A stretch of DNA of 64,000 nt from CAZNSX01 sp964575845 (GCA_964575845.1 CAZNSX010000001.1:806001-870000); one strand, 5' to 3'; positions 26,686 through 35,286 are shown, counted from the first letter of the stretch. A program made the numbers and translations. The notes: generated by a model not told the origin, from the sequence alone.

Positions 26686-27021
26686 ATGAAGATAGCGTTG
26701 CCCGTGACAGAAGGCGTTCTCTCCGCCCACTTCGGACATTGCGATGAATTTATCATTTTTGAGGTGGATGAGAAGGGGAGAAAGGTCCTGTCAAAGACCT
26801 TCCTCCCTAATCCCGGGCACAAGCCCGGATTCCTTCCGGTATTGCTCTCAAAATCTGGGGCTGACCTCATCATCGCCAATGGCATCGGCCTCAAGGCGCA
26901 GGAACTTTTCAAGAAGGAGGGCATCTCCACCCTCATGGGCGCTCCCCTGGAGGTGCCTGAAAAAATAGTGCAGGCCTACCTGGAGGGCTCGCTGCGGCAG
27001 GGCGAAACTGAGTGTCACTAG
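26686..27021 (+). CDS. NifX-like protein 4
   Basis: The 111-residue product has MKIALPVTEGVLSAHFGHCDEF at its start and GADLIIANGIGLKAQELFKKEGI in the middle, the compact NifX form without a glycine tail. It closes the cluster on the same strand. The sequence VTEGVLSAHFGHC, with a histidine and a cysteine near the N-terminus, recurs in the family and may bind a metal. Confidence 0.85.
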   Translation: MKIALPVTEGVLSAHFGHCDEFIIFEVDEKGRKVLSKTFLPNPGHKPGFLPVLLSKSGADLIIANGIGLKAQELFKKEGISTLMGAPLEVPEKIVQAYLEGSLRQGETECH

Positions 27022-27243
27022 GGCGCAAGGTGCCAGGATGGCCCTTTGGACTCATAGGAGAGTACCCGCAAGCAAGCCCGCCCTGTCTTCACGCATGTGG
27101 GCCCGCGCACTTCCCAGATGAAAGTCTTTTCCTTTGAGAAATCAAGAGATTAGGGGGGAAGGGAAGGGGGGCCGGAATTTCTTGAAGTCCGCATAAAAAT
27201 CTGCTAGCCTTTTTTATCGGGCTTTAACCCCAAAAACTCTCCC

Positions 27244-27265
27244 GGGGCTTTAAGAGCCCCTTTTT
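27244..27265 (+). terminator. Intrinsic terminator or attenuator ahead of the PHP gene
   Basis: A perfect 6-bp stem (GGGGCT, loop TTAAG, AGCCCC) is followed directly by TTTTT. It lies only 15 bases before the start of the next gene. It may end the NifX/ATPase operon, but its position also suits an attenuator. GGGCTTTAA occurs once more about 25 bases upstream and could form a competing pairing. Confidence 0.7.
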
Positions 27266-27279
27266 AGCGAGGATCTCAA

Positions 27280-27933
27280 GTGATAGACCTTCACACTCAT
27301 ACCCTTTTGAGTGACGGAAAGCTTCTCCCCTCAGAGCTCGCCCGTAGGGCTGAGGCCCGGGGCCTTAGGGCCTTGGGCATGACCGACCACTGCGACGCCT
27401 CCAATATTGACTTTGTGGTGCCCCGCCTCGTCGGGCTATGCCGGGAACTCAACCGGCATAAGGGCATCGTGAGCGTTCCCGGTGTAGAGATAACCCATGT
27501 ACCTCCTTCCACCATACGGGGACTCGCGGATAGAGCCCGGGAGCTGGGCGCACTCCTCATAGTGGTCCACGGCGAGACTCTCGCGGAGCCCGTGGAGCCA
27601 GGGACCAACAGGGCGGCTCTTGAGGCGGGGGTCAACATCCTGGCCCATCCGGGGCTGATAACGAGAGAGGAGGTGGCGCTTGCCCGCGATAGGGGGGTCT
27701 ATCTGGAAATAAGCGGAAGAGCTGGTCACAGCTTCTCTAATGGCCATGTCGCACGCCTCGGAATGGAGCTGGGTGCGCCCCTTATTTTCGACTCCGACAC
27801 CCACGGTCCCGAGGACCTCCTGGAAAGGAGCCAAGCGCTTCTCATCATCCAGGGCGCTGGGCTCTCTCTGGAAGAGAGCGAGCGATTGTTAAATAATTCA
27901 CAAATCCTTATCGATTCTCTGGGCGTCCCCTGA
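27280..27933 (+). CDS. PHP domain metal-dependent phosphoesterase
   Basis: The PHP motifs are clear: the first HxH in DLHTHTLLSDG, then MTDHCDASN, PGVEITH, VVHGET, LAHPGL and the final D-x-H in FDSDTHGPEDL. These residues bind a trinuclear metal centre. The 217-residue, stand-alone form resembles RNase/histidinol-phosphatase-like PHP proteins, often annotated as a histidinol phosphatase without proof. The start is GTG 27280. It sits just after a terminator-like hairpin and 28 bases before a TPR protein gene. Confidence 0.88.
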   Translation: MIDLHTHTLLSDGKLLPSELARRAEARGLRALGMTDHCDASNIDFVVPRLVGLCRELNRHKGIVSVPGVEITHVPPSTIRGLADRARELGALLIVVHGETLAEPVEPGTNRAALEAGVNILAHPGLITREEVALARDRGVYLEISGRAGHSFSNGHVARLGMELGAPLIFDSDTHGPEDLLERSQALLIIQGAGLSLEESERLLNNSQILIDSLGVP

Positions 27934-27961
27934 GACCCCTTAACCTCGAGGAGCTTTCTCC

Positions 27962-28660
27962 ATGGCCCGCCGGAGGATCCCGAGACAGGAACTCAAGAAG
28001 CCGGATGAGTTCATTTCGACTACCGATAGGGTCTTCCGCTTCCTCCTAGAGCGTCGCAGGGATGTCCTTTATGTCATTCTCGCCGTAATAGCCGGGGTGG
28101 CGGGAACGTTCGGATACCGCTACTACGAGAGGAAGCAGGAGGCGCAAGCGGAGACCGCCCTCTATCTGGCGTTATCCCTCGAGGATAAGGCCGAGGCCCT
28201 TAAAGAGGTAGTTTCCGGCTATCGAGGGAGGAAGGCTGGCGAGTTCGCCCGCCTCTATCTTGCTCACGAGCTGAGAGATAAGGGAAAATTCTCCGAAGCA
28301 GCGGCTCGCTATCGGGAAGTCCTGGAGAGAGCACCAAAGGGAAGTTACGTCTGGGAGCTTGCCCGCTGGGGCCTTGCCCAATCCCTTGAAGAGAAGGGAG
28401 AACTCAAGGAGGCCCTTACCATCTACACAACCCTTATGGAGGAGAATAAGGGATGGCTCCCGCGAGAGGAGGCCTTCCTGGGAGCCGCGCGCATCCACGA
28501 GAATCTAGGCGAGAAAAGAGAGGCCTTTGAGGTATATACCGTTCTTCTCAAGGAATACCCCTTTTCACCCCTCATTACTCTGGATATAAGAGAGAGAATA
28601 GAGTCGCTACGAGAAGAATTTTCAGTAGAGAAGGCTAAGGAACCTAAAGCTGAACCTTAA
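27962..28660 (+). CDS. Membrane-anchored TPR protein (YfgM-like)
   Basis: A short basic cytoplasmic N-terminus is followed by one membrane helix (about 36-52, VLYVILAVIAGVAGTFGYRYY) and a periplasmic TPR region (about 60-220), with ARLYLAHELRDKGKFSEAAARY and AARIHENLGEKREAFEVY. This is the layout of YfgM/tetratricopeptide proteins that assist secreted proteins at the Sec translocon. The exact partner is unknown. It is the last gene before the accessory region. Confidence 0.75.
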   Translation: MARRRIPRQELKKPDEFISTTDRVFRFLLERRRDVLYVILAVIAGVAGTFGYRYYERKQEAQAETALYLALSLEDKAEALKEVVSGYRGRKAGEFARLYLAHELRDKGKFSEAAARYREVLERAPKGSYVWELARWGLAQSLEEKGELKEALTIYTTLMEENKGWLPREEAFLGAARIHENLGEKREAFEVYTVLLKEYPFSPLITLDIRERIESLREEFSVEKAKEPKAEP

Positions 28661-28974
28661 GCTCGCCGCCTTTGCTATTTCTTTTTTAAGCAGTACTTTT
28701 TTCGAGCCTGCAGAATTTCTCTTATGCTTCTAAGAAATCCAGAAGCCGCTCGACCAGCGGCGATTATGGCCAGAGCCTAACTTCCGATAAGGTATATTAT
28801 GTCAACTTTCTAAAGGCGCAAGAAAGTTGCTCCTTAGAACCAATGGGAGAATGAGGACTTGTCGAAACTCCCCTCTACCACCTCGCCTCCTCTAATCCCC
28901 TTATTTCCGCGGGAGAGGCCGCCTGTCCGGAGAGGGGTTCCTGATGCGCAATAGAGGCTGTACCTACCACATTG
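28661..28974. other. Intergenic region between convergent genes
   Basis: The 314 bases between the TPR gene and the DUF4145 gene are more AT-rich at the left. I see no gene, tRNA or clear terminator. Confidence 0.4.
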
Positions 28975-29625
28975 TTATGTGTCATTGCCAGCCTTCTTGG
29001 CTTCTTCCCGCTTTTTGACTAATTCGCTCGTCTCGTAGGGCCGCACGTAAAGGTCCACCATGAACTCTCGCGTCAGCCGCATCACCCCTCTAGCCTCTTC
29101 CGCTCCTATTTCATCTAGACCATCGTCGCGAGGGTGCGCCCCGAAATTGCCGAAATGTCGGATTTCGTGGGCGGAATCCTTTAAGCTTTTTGTGATCAAT
29201 CCCTTATTGAAGAGAGCATCGATTTGGTCGATCAGCCTGGACCCCTCGGCCCCTTTCTCCTCGGCGATCTGCTGCATGGCACGCCGGCATAAGACGACGA
29301 CACCCTTGTTAGACCTCCCAAAGAAGCAACGATTAGCTTCCGCATAATCTGCCCTGACAGGCTCCGGGATCGAATGGTGGAAGTCGCTTGGGGAGCACCG
29401 AGGGAATGGGAAAACCCTTTTGACGCGATCGTTCAAGAGACCATAAACGACGAAGATGATAGCGCACGACGTCCGTGGGCAACGGCAAATCAGGTACGCC
29501 TCATTATCAAAGAGAGTGGTGCGGTAGATAGGTCCGGCTTCTAACTGAGCCCGGACTTCGCGGCCACATTCTGGACACGTTAAATCCAGATTGAACTCGC
29601 GTTCTTTCCTGATATAGTCGCTCAT
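28975..29625 (-). CDS. DUF4145 domain-containing protein
   Basis: The 216 residues begin with a zinc-ribbon-like part (LTCPECGREV and a later CRCPRTSC) and continue with the DUF4145 helical domain, which has the recognisable RRAMQQIAEEKG, IDALFNKGLI and AHEIRHFGNFGAHP. The last motif (R-x2-G-x3-AH) resembles HEPN-type sites. DUF4145 proteins are frequent in defence and restriction neighbourhoods, but their function is not established. It stands about 600 bases outside the tRNA-bounded island. Confidence 0.8.
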   Translation of the reverse strand: MSDYIRKEREFNLDLTCPECGREVRAQLEAGPIYRTTLFDNEAYLICRCPRTSCAIIFVVYGLLNDRVKRVFPFPRCSPSDFHHSIPEPVRADYAEANRCFFGRSNKGVVVLCRRAMQQIAEEKGAEGSRLIDQIDALFNKGLITKSLKDSAHEIRHFGNFGAHPRDDGLDEIGAEEARGVMRLTREFMVDLYVRPYETSELVKKREEAKKAGNDT

Positions 29626-29781
29626 CCGTATAATCCCACATCAAGCCGCAATAGCACATAAGTCGTACAACGGAGCGCGTGGGTTACTACGGTGCGCTCC
29701 CCCTTGTGGTGAGTTGTCAGGTACTCAGAGACAAGCCGCCTGTGCCGCGGCTCAGAGGGTGCGCCCTTTATCCTGCCCATC

Positions 29782-30054
29782 TCAGGGGTCCTCTTGTAAG
29801 GAGCGCCGACAGGGCTTCTCGGCTAGGCGTAGAAGAGCAAAAATCTGTAATTCAAGGAAATTCGAGTCGCTTTCGCCTTCTGAAGGTATGTCCCGCACAA
29901 GATCTTCAATATTGAGCTTACGCAGACTGGGGGACGTTTCCCATAATTGAGATAAAGCATTTCCTATTTCCCCGCAGCATTCACACTTCGCAATAACCTC
30001 AATGTTTCCGCTGGGGTAGGTTTTTGACCACAAGGTAATTGGGTCATGCTCCAT
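29782..30054 (-). CDS. Hypothetical small protein
   Basis: I do not recognise it. The frame gives 90 residues from ATG 30054 (102 from TTG 30090). It includes an AKCECCGEIGN cysteine cluster and a mostly polar, soluble sequence. No clear ribosome site precedes either start. The composition is plausible for a real accessory gene, but a remnant is also possible. Confidence 0.35.
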   Translation of the reverse strand: MEHDPITLWSKTYPSGNIEVIAKCECCGEIGNALSQLWETSPSLRKLNIEDLVRDIPSEGESDSNFLELQIFALLRLAEKPCRRSLQEDP

Positions 30055-30197
30055 GGCCAGAAAAAAACCACGGGAAATTTGCCATGTCAAGCACTTTTGT
30101 TACCTTTCTCTCATACATTCCCAATCTTGCGCTCTTCGGGGACGAGGGTTTTTTTGAAAATTAGCCGCTAGGAGACCGCCCTCCCCTTCTTCTCCTG

Positions 30198-30234
30198 AAA
30201 AAAAGGGCGCCCCCTTCAAGCTCCAGGGCGCCCT
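30198..30234 (-). terminator. Intrinsic terminator downstream of tRNA-Arg
   Basis: Read on the minus strand, a perfect 9-bp stem (AGGGCGCCC with GGGCGCCCT, loop of 13 bases) is followed by seven Ts. It begins about ten bases after the tRNA 3' end. Confidence 0.85.
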
Positions 30235-30244
30235 CTCACTTAGC

Positions 30245-30372
<128 letters not shown>

Positions 30373-31456
30373 TGTGGCCGTTTTTGGGGCTCCTGCCCCG
30401 CAAATGAGCCTCGAAAATCTCTACCGCCGCCCTCTTGTGCGAAGGCGAGAGGTGGGAATATCTCATAGTCATTTCCAATGACTTGTGGCCCAAAAGCTCC
30501 TTTATGGTTCCCAGGTCCACCCCGGCCATCGCGAGCTGGCTAGCATAGGTGTGGCGCATGTCATGCGGGGTCAAATCCTCGATCCCTGCCCTCTCGCACG
30601 CCTCCTCGAAGGGCTTCCTTATCTTCGAGTACTCGTATCGCTCACCATTAGGGTAGCAGAATACGTAAGGGCTGTGCAAGAGCCTCGGCATGCCCCTGAG
30701 GGTGGCCTCTAGGGTCTCGGTCATGGGAATATAGCGCTTATCCCCGTTCTTTGAGTCCAGAACGCATATCTGGCGAGCCCTGAAGTCCACGTGCTCCCAT
30801 TTGAGGGCCAGGACCTCACCTATTCGCATGCCCGTATTGAGGCCCGTTATGACGACCGGCCTCAGGTGAGGCTTTGAGGCTTCAATGAGAGCCTCCATCT
30901 CTTCCACCCCAAGGTAGCGGAGCCTCCGGTTATCCTCCTTGAATCGCTTTACCTTCCTGCAGGGATTCTCATCGGCCAGGCCCCACTCTATTGCCTTTGT
31001 GAAGAGATGGGAGAGAAAATCCTTCTCCCTATTCACGGTGCTGGGCTTGACCTCTTCCTGCCGTCTGGCCATGTATTTCTCCACCATGAGAGGGGTGATC
31101 TCCGAGAGGAGCTTTCCCTTGAAGGTCGGAAGCATAGCCCCGTAACTGGTCACATCCCGGCTGTAGGAGCGTTTCTTTCCCTTGGAATAGCTCTCAAGGT
31201 AGAGCCTCGCCATCTCCTCAAAAGTCTTCTGGATTTGCCTTCGCTTCTCGGGGAAAAAGCGGTTCTCCCTGACTTCCAGCTTTCGGCTGGCCAGGGCTGC
31301 CTCGGCCTGCTTTTTGTTTGGCCCCACGGCTTCCCTATAACGCCTGCCCTGGTAATGGAAGCGGATGTACCACGTATCGCCGCGCTTAAAGACGCCCATC
31401 CTTTCTCACCTCCTTTCTCTTGGGAATTGCCTCTGAGGGGGCTTTCGCCAAGGCCC

Positions 31457-31636
31457 CTACCCTCCTTTCTCTTCCCTCAGAGCCTTCTTGCAGAGGTCGA
31501 ACATTATCCATGAAATCGAGCGGTCCTGCTCTTTAGCGAGTTTTTCAAGCTTTCTCAGGAACTTGCGGTTCTCTGGGCTCACATATAGGGCAATCCGCTC
31601 AGGATACCTCTTCTTCAATTTCATTCTGATGGCCAT
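31457..31636 (-). CDS. Small ribbon-helix-helix-like protein
   Basis: A 59-residue product. The N-terminus is basic and beta-like (KLKKRYPERIALYVSPENRK), followed by two helices (FLRKLEKLAKEQDRS and ISWIMFDLCKKALREE). This is the pattern of ribbon-helix-helix DNA-binding proteins, which often serve as element repressors or antitoxins. It sits between the excisionase-like gene and int. A near-consensus promoter ends only ten bases before its ATG, so the message would be nearly leaderless; ATG 31624 (MKLKKRYPE) is the alternative start. Confidence 0.6.
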   Translation of the reverse strand: MAIRMKLKKRYPERIALYVSPENRKFLRKLEKLAKEQDRSISWIMFDLCKKALREEKGG

Positions 31637-31645
31637 GATAGTATG

Positions 31646-31674
31646 AATATAATATCCGTATTCGCACCTGTCAA
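31646..31674 (-). promoter_or_regulatory. Strong sigma-70 promoter for the small RHH gene and int
   Basis: On the minus strand TTGACA (31674-31669) and TATATT (31651-31646) are 17 bases apart, a near-perfect match. Transcription would start at about 31639 and run into the RHH-like gene and then int. Confidence 0.7.
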
Positions 31675-31743
31675 GAGATAAATTCAGCTCGCCTATGCAT
31701 TGCGCTATTCTTCGGATGTTCTGAGCCGCTCACTGGCGGCTTT

Positions 31744-31929
31744 TTAGTTCCTTGGTGCCCTCGTGTTCATCTCGATGAACTTCTCAATATCCTTTTCTTT
31801 GAATTTTACTTTGCTCCCCACCTTCACCACCGGCAGATGGCGGCGCTCATATATCCAGCGGCGTATGGTCTTAATGGAAACGCCCAGACGGGAGGCGGTT
31901 TCATTGATATCTAGTAGAACGGTGCTCAT
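31744..31929 (-). CDS. Excisionase-like MerR-type HTH protein
   Basis: The 61-residue protein is a single winged-helix DNA-binding domain: DINETASRLGVSIKTIRRWIYERRHLPVVKVGSKVKF. This matches the helix-turn-helix 17 / excisionase family. Its place one gene away from an integrase supports a role as recombination directionality factor or element regulator. It begins just left of the GCGAG box array. Confidence 0.85.
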   Translation of the reverse strand: MSTVLLDINETASRLGVSIKTIRRWIYERRHLPVVKVGSKVKFKEKDIEKFIEMNTRAPRN

Positions 31930-32058
31930 CCTATAAGCTCAAGGAGGCAAACGGCATCGGTAGTGCTCTTGATGGGTGCAAACTCCACGCTCTCAGGGTC
32001 CATTCTCTTAGCTTCTCCCGCCTCTGCACGCTCCCTAATAAAGGGCCTCTCGGGAAAG

Positions 32059-32292
32059 CTCGCAACGCTCGCCCTTCGCTCGCACATGAACTTTTGGGGG
32101 TTGTCCCATTGTTTTTAAACGCATTACTGGTTTCACTCGCACACTCGCAACGCTCGCACTTCTCCCCTTCCTCTCTAGGAAGGGCTAAAGGGGGTGCGAG
32201 TCTTGCGAGTGCGAGCGTTTCCCTGTAACTAATTGATTTGTAAAGCATGTCAGGATTTACCCCCTTGCGAGCCCTCTGCGAGCGCGTGCGAG
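32059..32292. repeat. Dyad-symmetric array of twelve GCGAG/CTCGC boxes (candidate origin)
   Basis: Six CTCGC boxes (starting 32059, 32068, 32079, 32136, 32144, 32153) are mirrored by six GCGAG boxes (32196, 32205, 32211, 32267, 32278, 32288). They form four clusters of three with matching spacers of about 57 bases. The centre at about 32175 is a perfect 8-bp hairpin, CCCTTCCT-ctct-AGGAAGGG (32165-32184). An AT-rich stretch lies at 32226-32255. The right clusters extend into the 3' end of the DUF3987 gene. Iteron arrays beside replication genes are typical of origins; binding of an element regulator is the other explanation. Confidence 0.65.
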
Positions 32293-33476
32293 GGAAGGCC
32301 GTTCAGCTCCCTCGCCAGCTCGGTAGGCCAGTAAGTGAACGCGCGGCGGCCCGGTTCTGGCGGAGCGCACCCCACGAGTTCCTCCCCAATGAGAGTTTTG
32401 AGGAGAACTTCGAGCCGAGGGGCCAGGAGGTGACTGAACCTGAGGAGGTCCCCGCGGGCAATCCCCGGCCGCTCCAGGATGATGCGCAGGACGCGGGCCT
32501 TTTCTCGCTCGTCTCTGTCTCCCATCGTCTCGGGGCCAAAAAAGGAGCCCACATGCCCCTTCAGGAAGTCCACCACCCCCATCCCCCATTGCATAGCCTC
32601 CGGGCTGACGGTGAGCCCGGCATCTATGGAGAGCTGATAGAGAACCGCCAGCTTGAGAGCATAAACATGAAGGCGAGCGTGGAAGGCGCTCAGGGCCGCC
32701 GCCTGGGGGTTGCGCTCCACGGCTTCCTCAGCCTCAAAAAGCCATTCTCGATAATCGGGCTCGACCCGAGAGAAGTCAGCCGCCCCCTCCACTTGTGCAA
32801 TACGATGGAGCTGGGAAGCAAGTCTGCTTTCAAGGTGAGCATCGGGCGGGGGTGGGATGGCGATCCTCTGGCCTTTTTCGAGCCGAGGGACATATAGGAA
32901 TCTCGGGAAAAATCCTCCGCGAACGTCATCCCCCCGCACCCGCCTGGAGAGCCATTCGGTAGGGGTTCCAGTTAGGATTGAGAATGAGGGGGATTGAATG
33001 GTGAAACTGCCCCCTTTTGTCTCCCGAGTGTAGCGGCCGGGGGAGTCGAAAAGGTCTGCCAGAAGTTCCTTCGTGCCTCCCATGTAGTCCCGCTCGAATT
33101 TGGCGAGGGCAGAGCCGAACTCCCCCCAGATGAAAAGACCCTCCGGCTTTTCGCTCAGCATCTCCACCAGGCGCTCGGCGCTAAATTCGCTGGGAAGGAT
33201 GTTGACGTATTCAAGGCGGCCCAGGAGCCTTCGGGCAATGTTCATAGAGGTAGTTTTTCGATCCAATGAACTCAGGCCGAGGAGCACCACCCAGAGGTGG
33301 AGGTAGATGGTCTGAGCACCGAAAGGGATATAGACCTTGCGCCCCACGGCCACCGCCTCAGCCACGAGCCCGCAGAAAAGATGGTAGATGGTGGGAGCAT
33401 CCGTGAGGGGATGGGCATAGTCTAAGTAATCCTGGAGAAACCCCTTTTGAGGGAGGTGAGGCCCGATGCTCTTCAT
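32250..33476 (-). CDS. DUF3987 family protein (element replication/primase-associated)
   Basis: A 408-residue protein of the DUF3987 (YfjI-like) family, often found next to or fused with primase-helicase modules of integrated elements. Visible signposts are an N-terminal ATPase-like fold (LWVVLLGLSSLDRKTTSMNIARRLL, a P-loop-like region), GLFIWGEFGSALA, SILTGTPTEWLSRR and GGFFPRFLYVP. The C-terminal part (about 320-395) looks like a winged helix. It overlaps the upstream zinc-ribbon gene by four bases (ATGA). Its last codons contain part of the GCGAG box array. Confidence 0.75.
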   Translation of the reverse strand: MKSIGPHLPQKGFLQDYLDYAHPLTDAPTIYHLFCGLVAEAVAVGRKVYIPFGAQTIYLHLWVVLLGLSSLDRKTTSMNIARRLLGRLEYVNILPSEFSAERLVEMLSEKPEGLFIWGEFGSALAKFERDYMGGTKELLADLFDSPGRYTRETKGGSFTIQSPSFSILTGTPTEWLSRRVRGDDVRGGFFPRFLYVPRLEKGQRIAIPPPPDAHLESRLASQLHRIAQVEGAADFSRVEPDYREWLFEAEEAVERNPQAAALSAFHARLHVYALKLAVLYQLSIDAGLTVSPEAMQWGMGVVDFLKGHVGSFFGPETMGDRDEREKARVLRIILERPGIARGDLLRFSHLLAPRLEVLLKTLIGEELVGCAPPEPGRRAFTYWPTELARELNGLPSHALAEGSQGGKS

Positions 33477-33673
33477 GGCAGCTCCTCTCCCAGGTCAATA
33501 AACCCATGGCGGTGACACCAGTCAGAACCCTTCCGCTCTCGCAGACAATGCGGACAGACTCGCGCCTTATTCCCCTTCTTGTCTTTCACACAGTGAACCC
33601 GCGGCCAAACGGCCCCGCACCAAGCGCAGGGCCAGCCCAGCGGCTTCTCACTTTCCATTGCGATAGATTTCAT
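33473..33673 (-). CDS. Small zinc-ribbon-like protein
   Basis: The 66-residue product contains two cysteine pairs, PCAWCGAVWPRV and ARVCPHCLRERK, plus a CHRHG segment, so a zinc ribbon is likely. I do not know a named family. The stop overlaps the DUF3987 start (ATGA) and the N-terminus overlaps the XRE regulator gene, which points to a tightly packed three-gene unit. Confidence 0.65.
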   Translation of the reverse strand: MKSIAMESEKPLGWPCAWCGAVWPRVHCVKDKKGNKARVCPHCLRERKGSDWCHRHGFIDLGEELP

Positions 33674-33851
33674 CTAGTTTCACCCCCAGGGCACTTGCAA
33701 TCCTCTCCCACTGCTCTTGCTTAAGGGCCTGATAGCCTCTCTCGGCATATGAGATCTGAACCTGTGGAACACCGGTCAAGAATGAGAGGCCCTGCTGGCT
33801 GAAACCCCTCCTCAGTCGGGCCAACCTCAGCGGTGAAACCAAATCGCTCAT
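33648..33851 (-). CDS. XRE family HTH regulator
   Basis: A single-domain Cro/CI-like regulator of 67 residues: SPLRLARLRRGFSQQGLSFLTG, VPQVQISYAERGYQ and WERIASALGVKLDEIY. The start at 33851 (MSDLVSP) is preferred over one ten codons upstream. It likely controls the replication unit that follows it on the minus strand. Confidence 0.85.
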   Translation of the reverse strand: MSDLVSPLRLARLRRGFSQQGLSFLTGVPQVQISYAERGYQALKQEQWERIASALGVKLDEIYRNGK

Positions 33852-33984
33852 GTGCTTATCTCCTGCGCAGAAGTTACTCATAATCCCTTGTCTTACACGC
33901 AGAATAACGGGAAAAACTGGAAGACGATAAGGACGTTTAAGGGGGGGGCTTACACGTCAATAGGGGAGGTCAAACAGGAAGGAA

Positions 33985-34743
33985 TTAAGGAAGGGGTTTC
34001 ACTGCTTCCATTATAGCTTCAGCCCTCTTATAAGCTCTTTTAATCTGATTGTATAGGCCAGACCATCCTTCATATTCGGGATGACCCTGGACGTCGTGCA
34101 GTTCTCTTGTTATCTGGGTAAGGGGCTTGCCTTCTTTGGCCATATCCCACACTTTCCAATGGTTCACGACAAGCTCCCTGGCCCTGCTTTTGTCCTTCAG
34201 TATCCCTTTGTAATCATCTATCCTCTTTTCAAAGTCTCTCATTAACTCCTCTTTGGTGTAATTTCGGACGTCAACCTTCAGATATAAGTGTTCCCCCTCA
34301 ATCTCTCGTTTGATAACCTTTTCGCCCTCTCTTAATGCAAACTCGATTATGGGCTTGCTCTCTATCGAAGAGACGGGCCTGACGGAATGCGGGGGCGTTT
34401 CACTAAGCTCATAAATCTCATCAGCCCTCACTATGGCCTCTACTTCCTCCCCCCATTTTTTAAAAATCTCAAAAGACTGCTCGGATACAAGGTCCTCATT
34501 GCCCGTCTCCCGTCGTTTTAGAAGCTCCTCGTAATCCCTCTTAAACTCGTCATTTCGCTTTATAGCCATGAGTCTATCTCTCCTGCTGATTCTGATGGGG
34601 CGGGGCTTTTTCCTTGGTTCCTGGGTTCTTTGCTTTGGCTGGGGCTTGGTGGGGCAGGTTCTGCAGGCTTGCATTGAACTATTGTAGTAACACCTTTCTT
34701 TGGATATCTCCTCTTTTGTATCATAACAGTATATGCGTTCCAC
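33985..34743 (-). CDS. Hypothetical protein with N-terminal cysteine motif
   Basis: I do not recognise this 252-residue protein. The N-terminus has four cysteines (C6, C18, C27, C30; MQACRTCPTKP) that could bind zinc, followed by a basic linker. The rest is charged and mostly helical. The last 50 residues (KPLTQITRELHDVQGHPEY, then WSGLYNQIKRAYKRAE) look like a helix-turn-helix. The start is GTG 34743. Similar proteins of unknown role are common in integrative elements. Confidence 0.6.
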   Translation of the reverse strand: MERIYCYDTKEEISKERCYYNSSMQACRTCPTKPQPKQRTQEPRKKPRPIRISRRDRLMAIKRNDEFKRDYEELLKRRETGNEDLVSEQSFEIFKKWGEEVEAIVRADEIYELSETPPHSVRPVSSIESKPIIEFALREGEKVIKREIEGEHLYLKVDVRNYTKEELMRDFEKRIDDYKGILKDKSRARELVVNHWKVWDMAKEGKPLTQITRELHDVQGHPEYEGWSGLYNQIKRAYKRAEAIMEAVKPLP

Positions 34744-34866
34744 TTTGCCCCCCTACCACAGGCATTGCCCTACCTTTGGAAAGTCGGGGGAAGGCCAGGG
34801 GTAGGGTTGACCTGGCCTTGTCGGGGCTAGCTTCCCTATCCCCCAGAGTATGTTAGTCTATTATGA

Positions 34867-35208
34867 ACCTCACGGACAAGCCCCTCCGCTTCTGCCACCT
34901 CCAGCCCCCTGGTTCACGTCAGCCCCTGGCAAACGGGCAACAGAGCCCTGGACATTATCTGCAAGCTCGCTGACGCATACGCCCCCGAGAGATCTGAAAT
35001 CCAGGTCGATATTGACGCTGAAACACAGGAGGTGGTACAGGTTATTCTAGAGACTCTCGGGCACGAGCAAGCTATTAAAGTTGCGGAGGCGCTGGAGGCC
35101 CGACGAAAGAAGGGCGAGCAAGCGCGGGAGGCGGAGCCCGCCACAGGCCTGCCCTTAGGGTCGGGGACGAATCGCCAGGGGCAGCGGGGTAGCGGTAATT
35201 CCCTTTAG
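34867..35208 (+). pseudogene. Remnant of a gene without start codon
   Basis: From about 34927 one + frame reads like protein (RALDIICKLADAYAPERSE, then VVQVILETLGHEQAIKVAEAL and a charged tail) up to TAG at 35206. It has no usable start: the frame opens at TGA 34864 and holds no ATG. It is probably the 3' end of a decayed element gene. Apart from this, the 34744-35286 stretch contains nothing I can support. Confidence 0.35.
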
Positions 35209-35286
35209 CCAATCAGAACTGCAAACGCTTCAGGACGTGAGAAACCCCGAGGGACCGATAGAAGGCACCAAAGGGCCTTGATTCCT

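Noticed and set aside
22366..27021. Nitrogenase cofactor operon
   Set aside because: NifX-like proteins are present but nifH, nifD, nifK, nifE, nifN and nifB radical-SAM genes are not.
31931..32248. 105-codon minus-strand frame over the GCGAG array
   Set aside because: Its composition is explained by the repeats; there is no domain and no ribosome site.
32059..32292. CRISPR array
   Set aside because: The boxes are five bases long, change orientation at the centre and have no regular repeat-spacer unit. No CRISPR array or cas gene is seen in the window.
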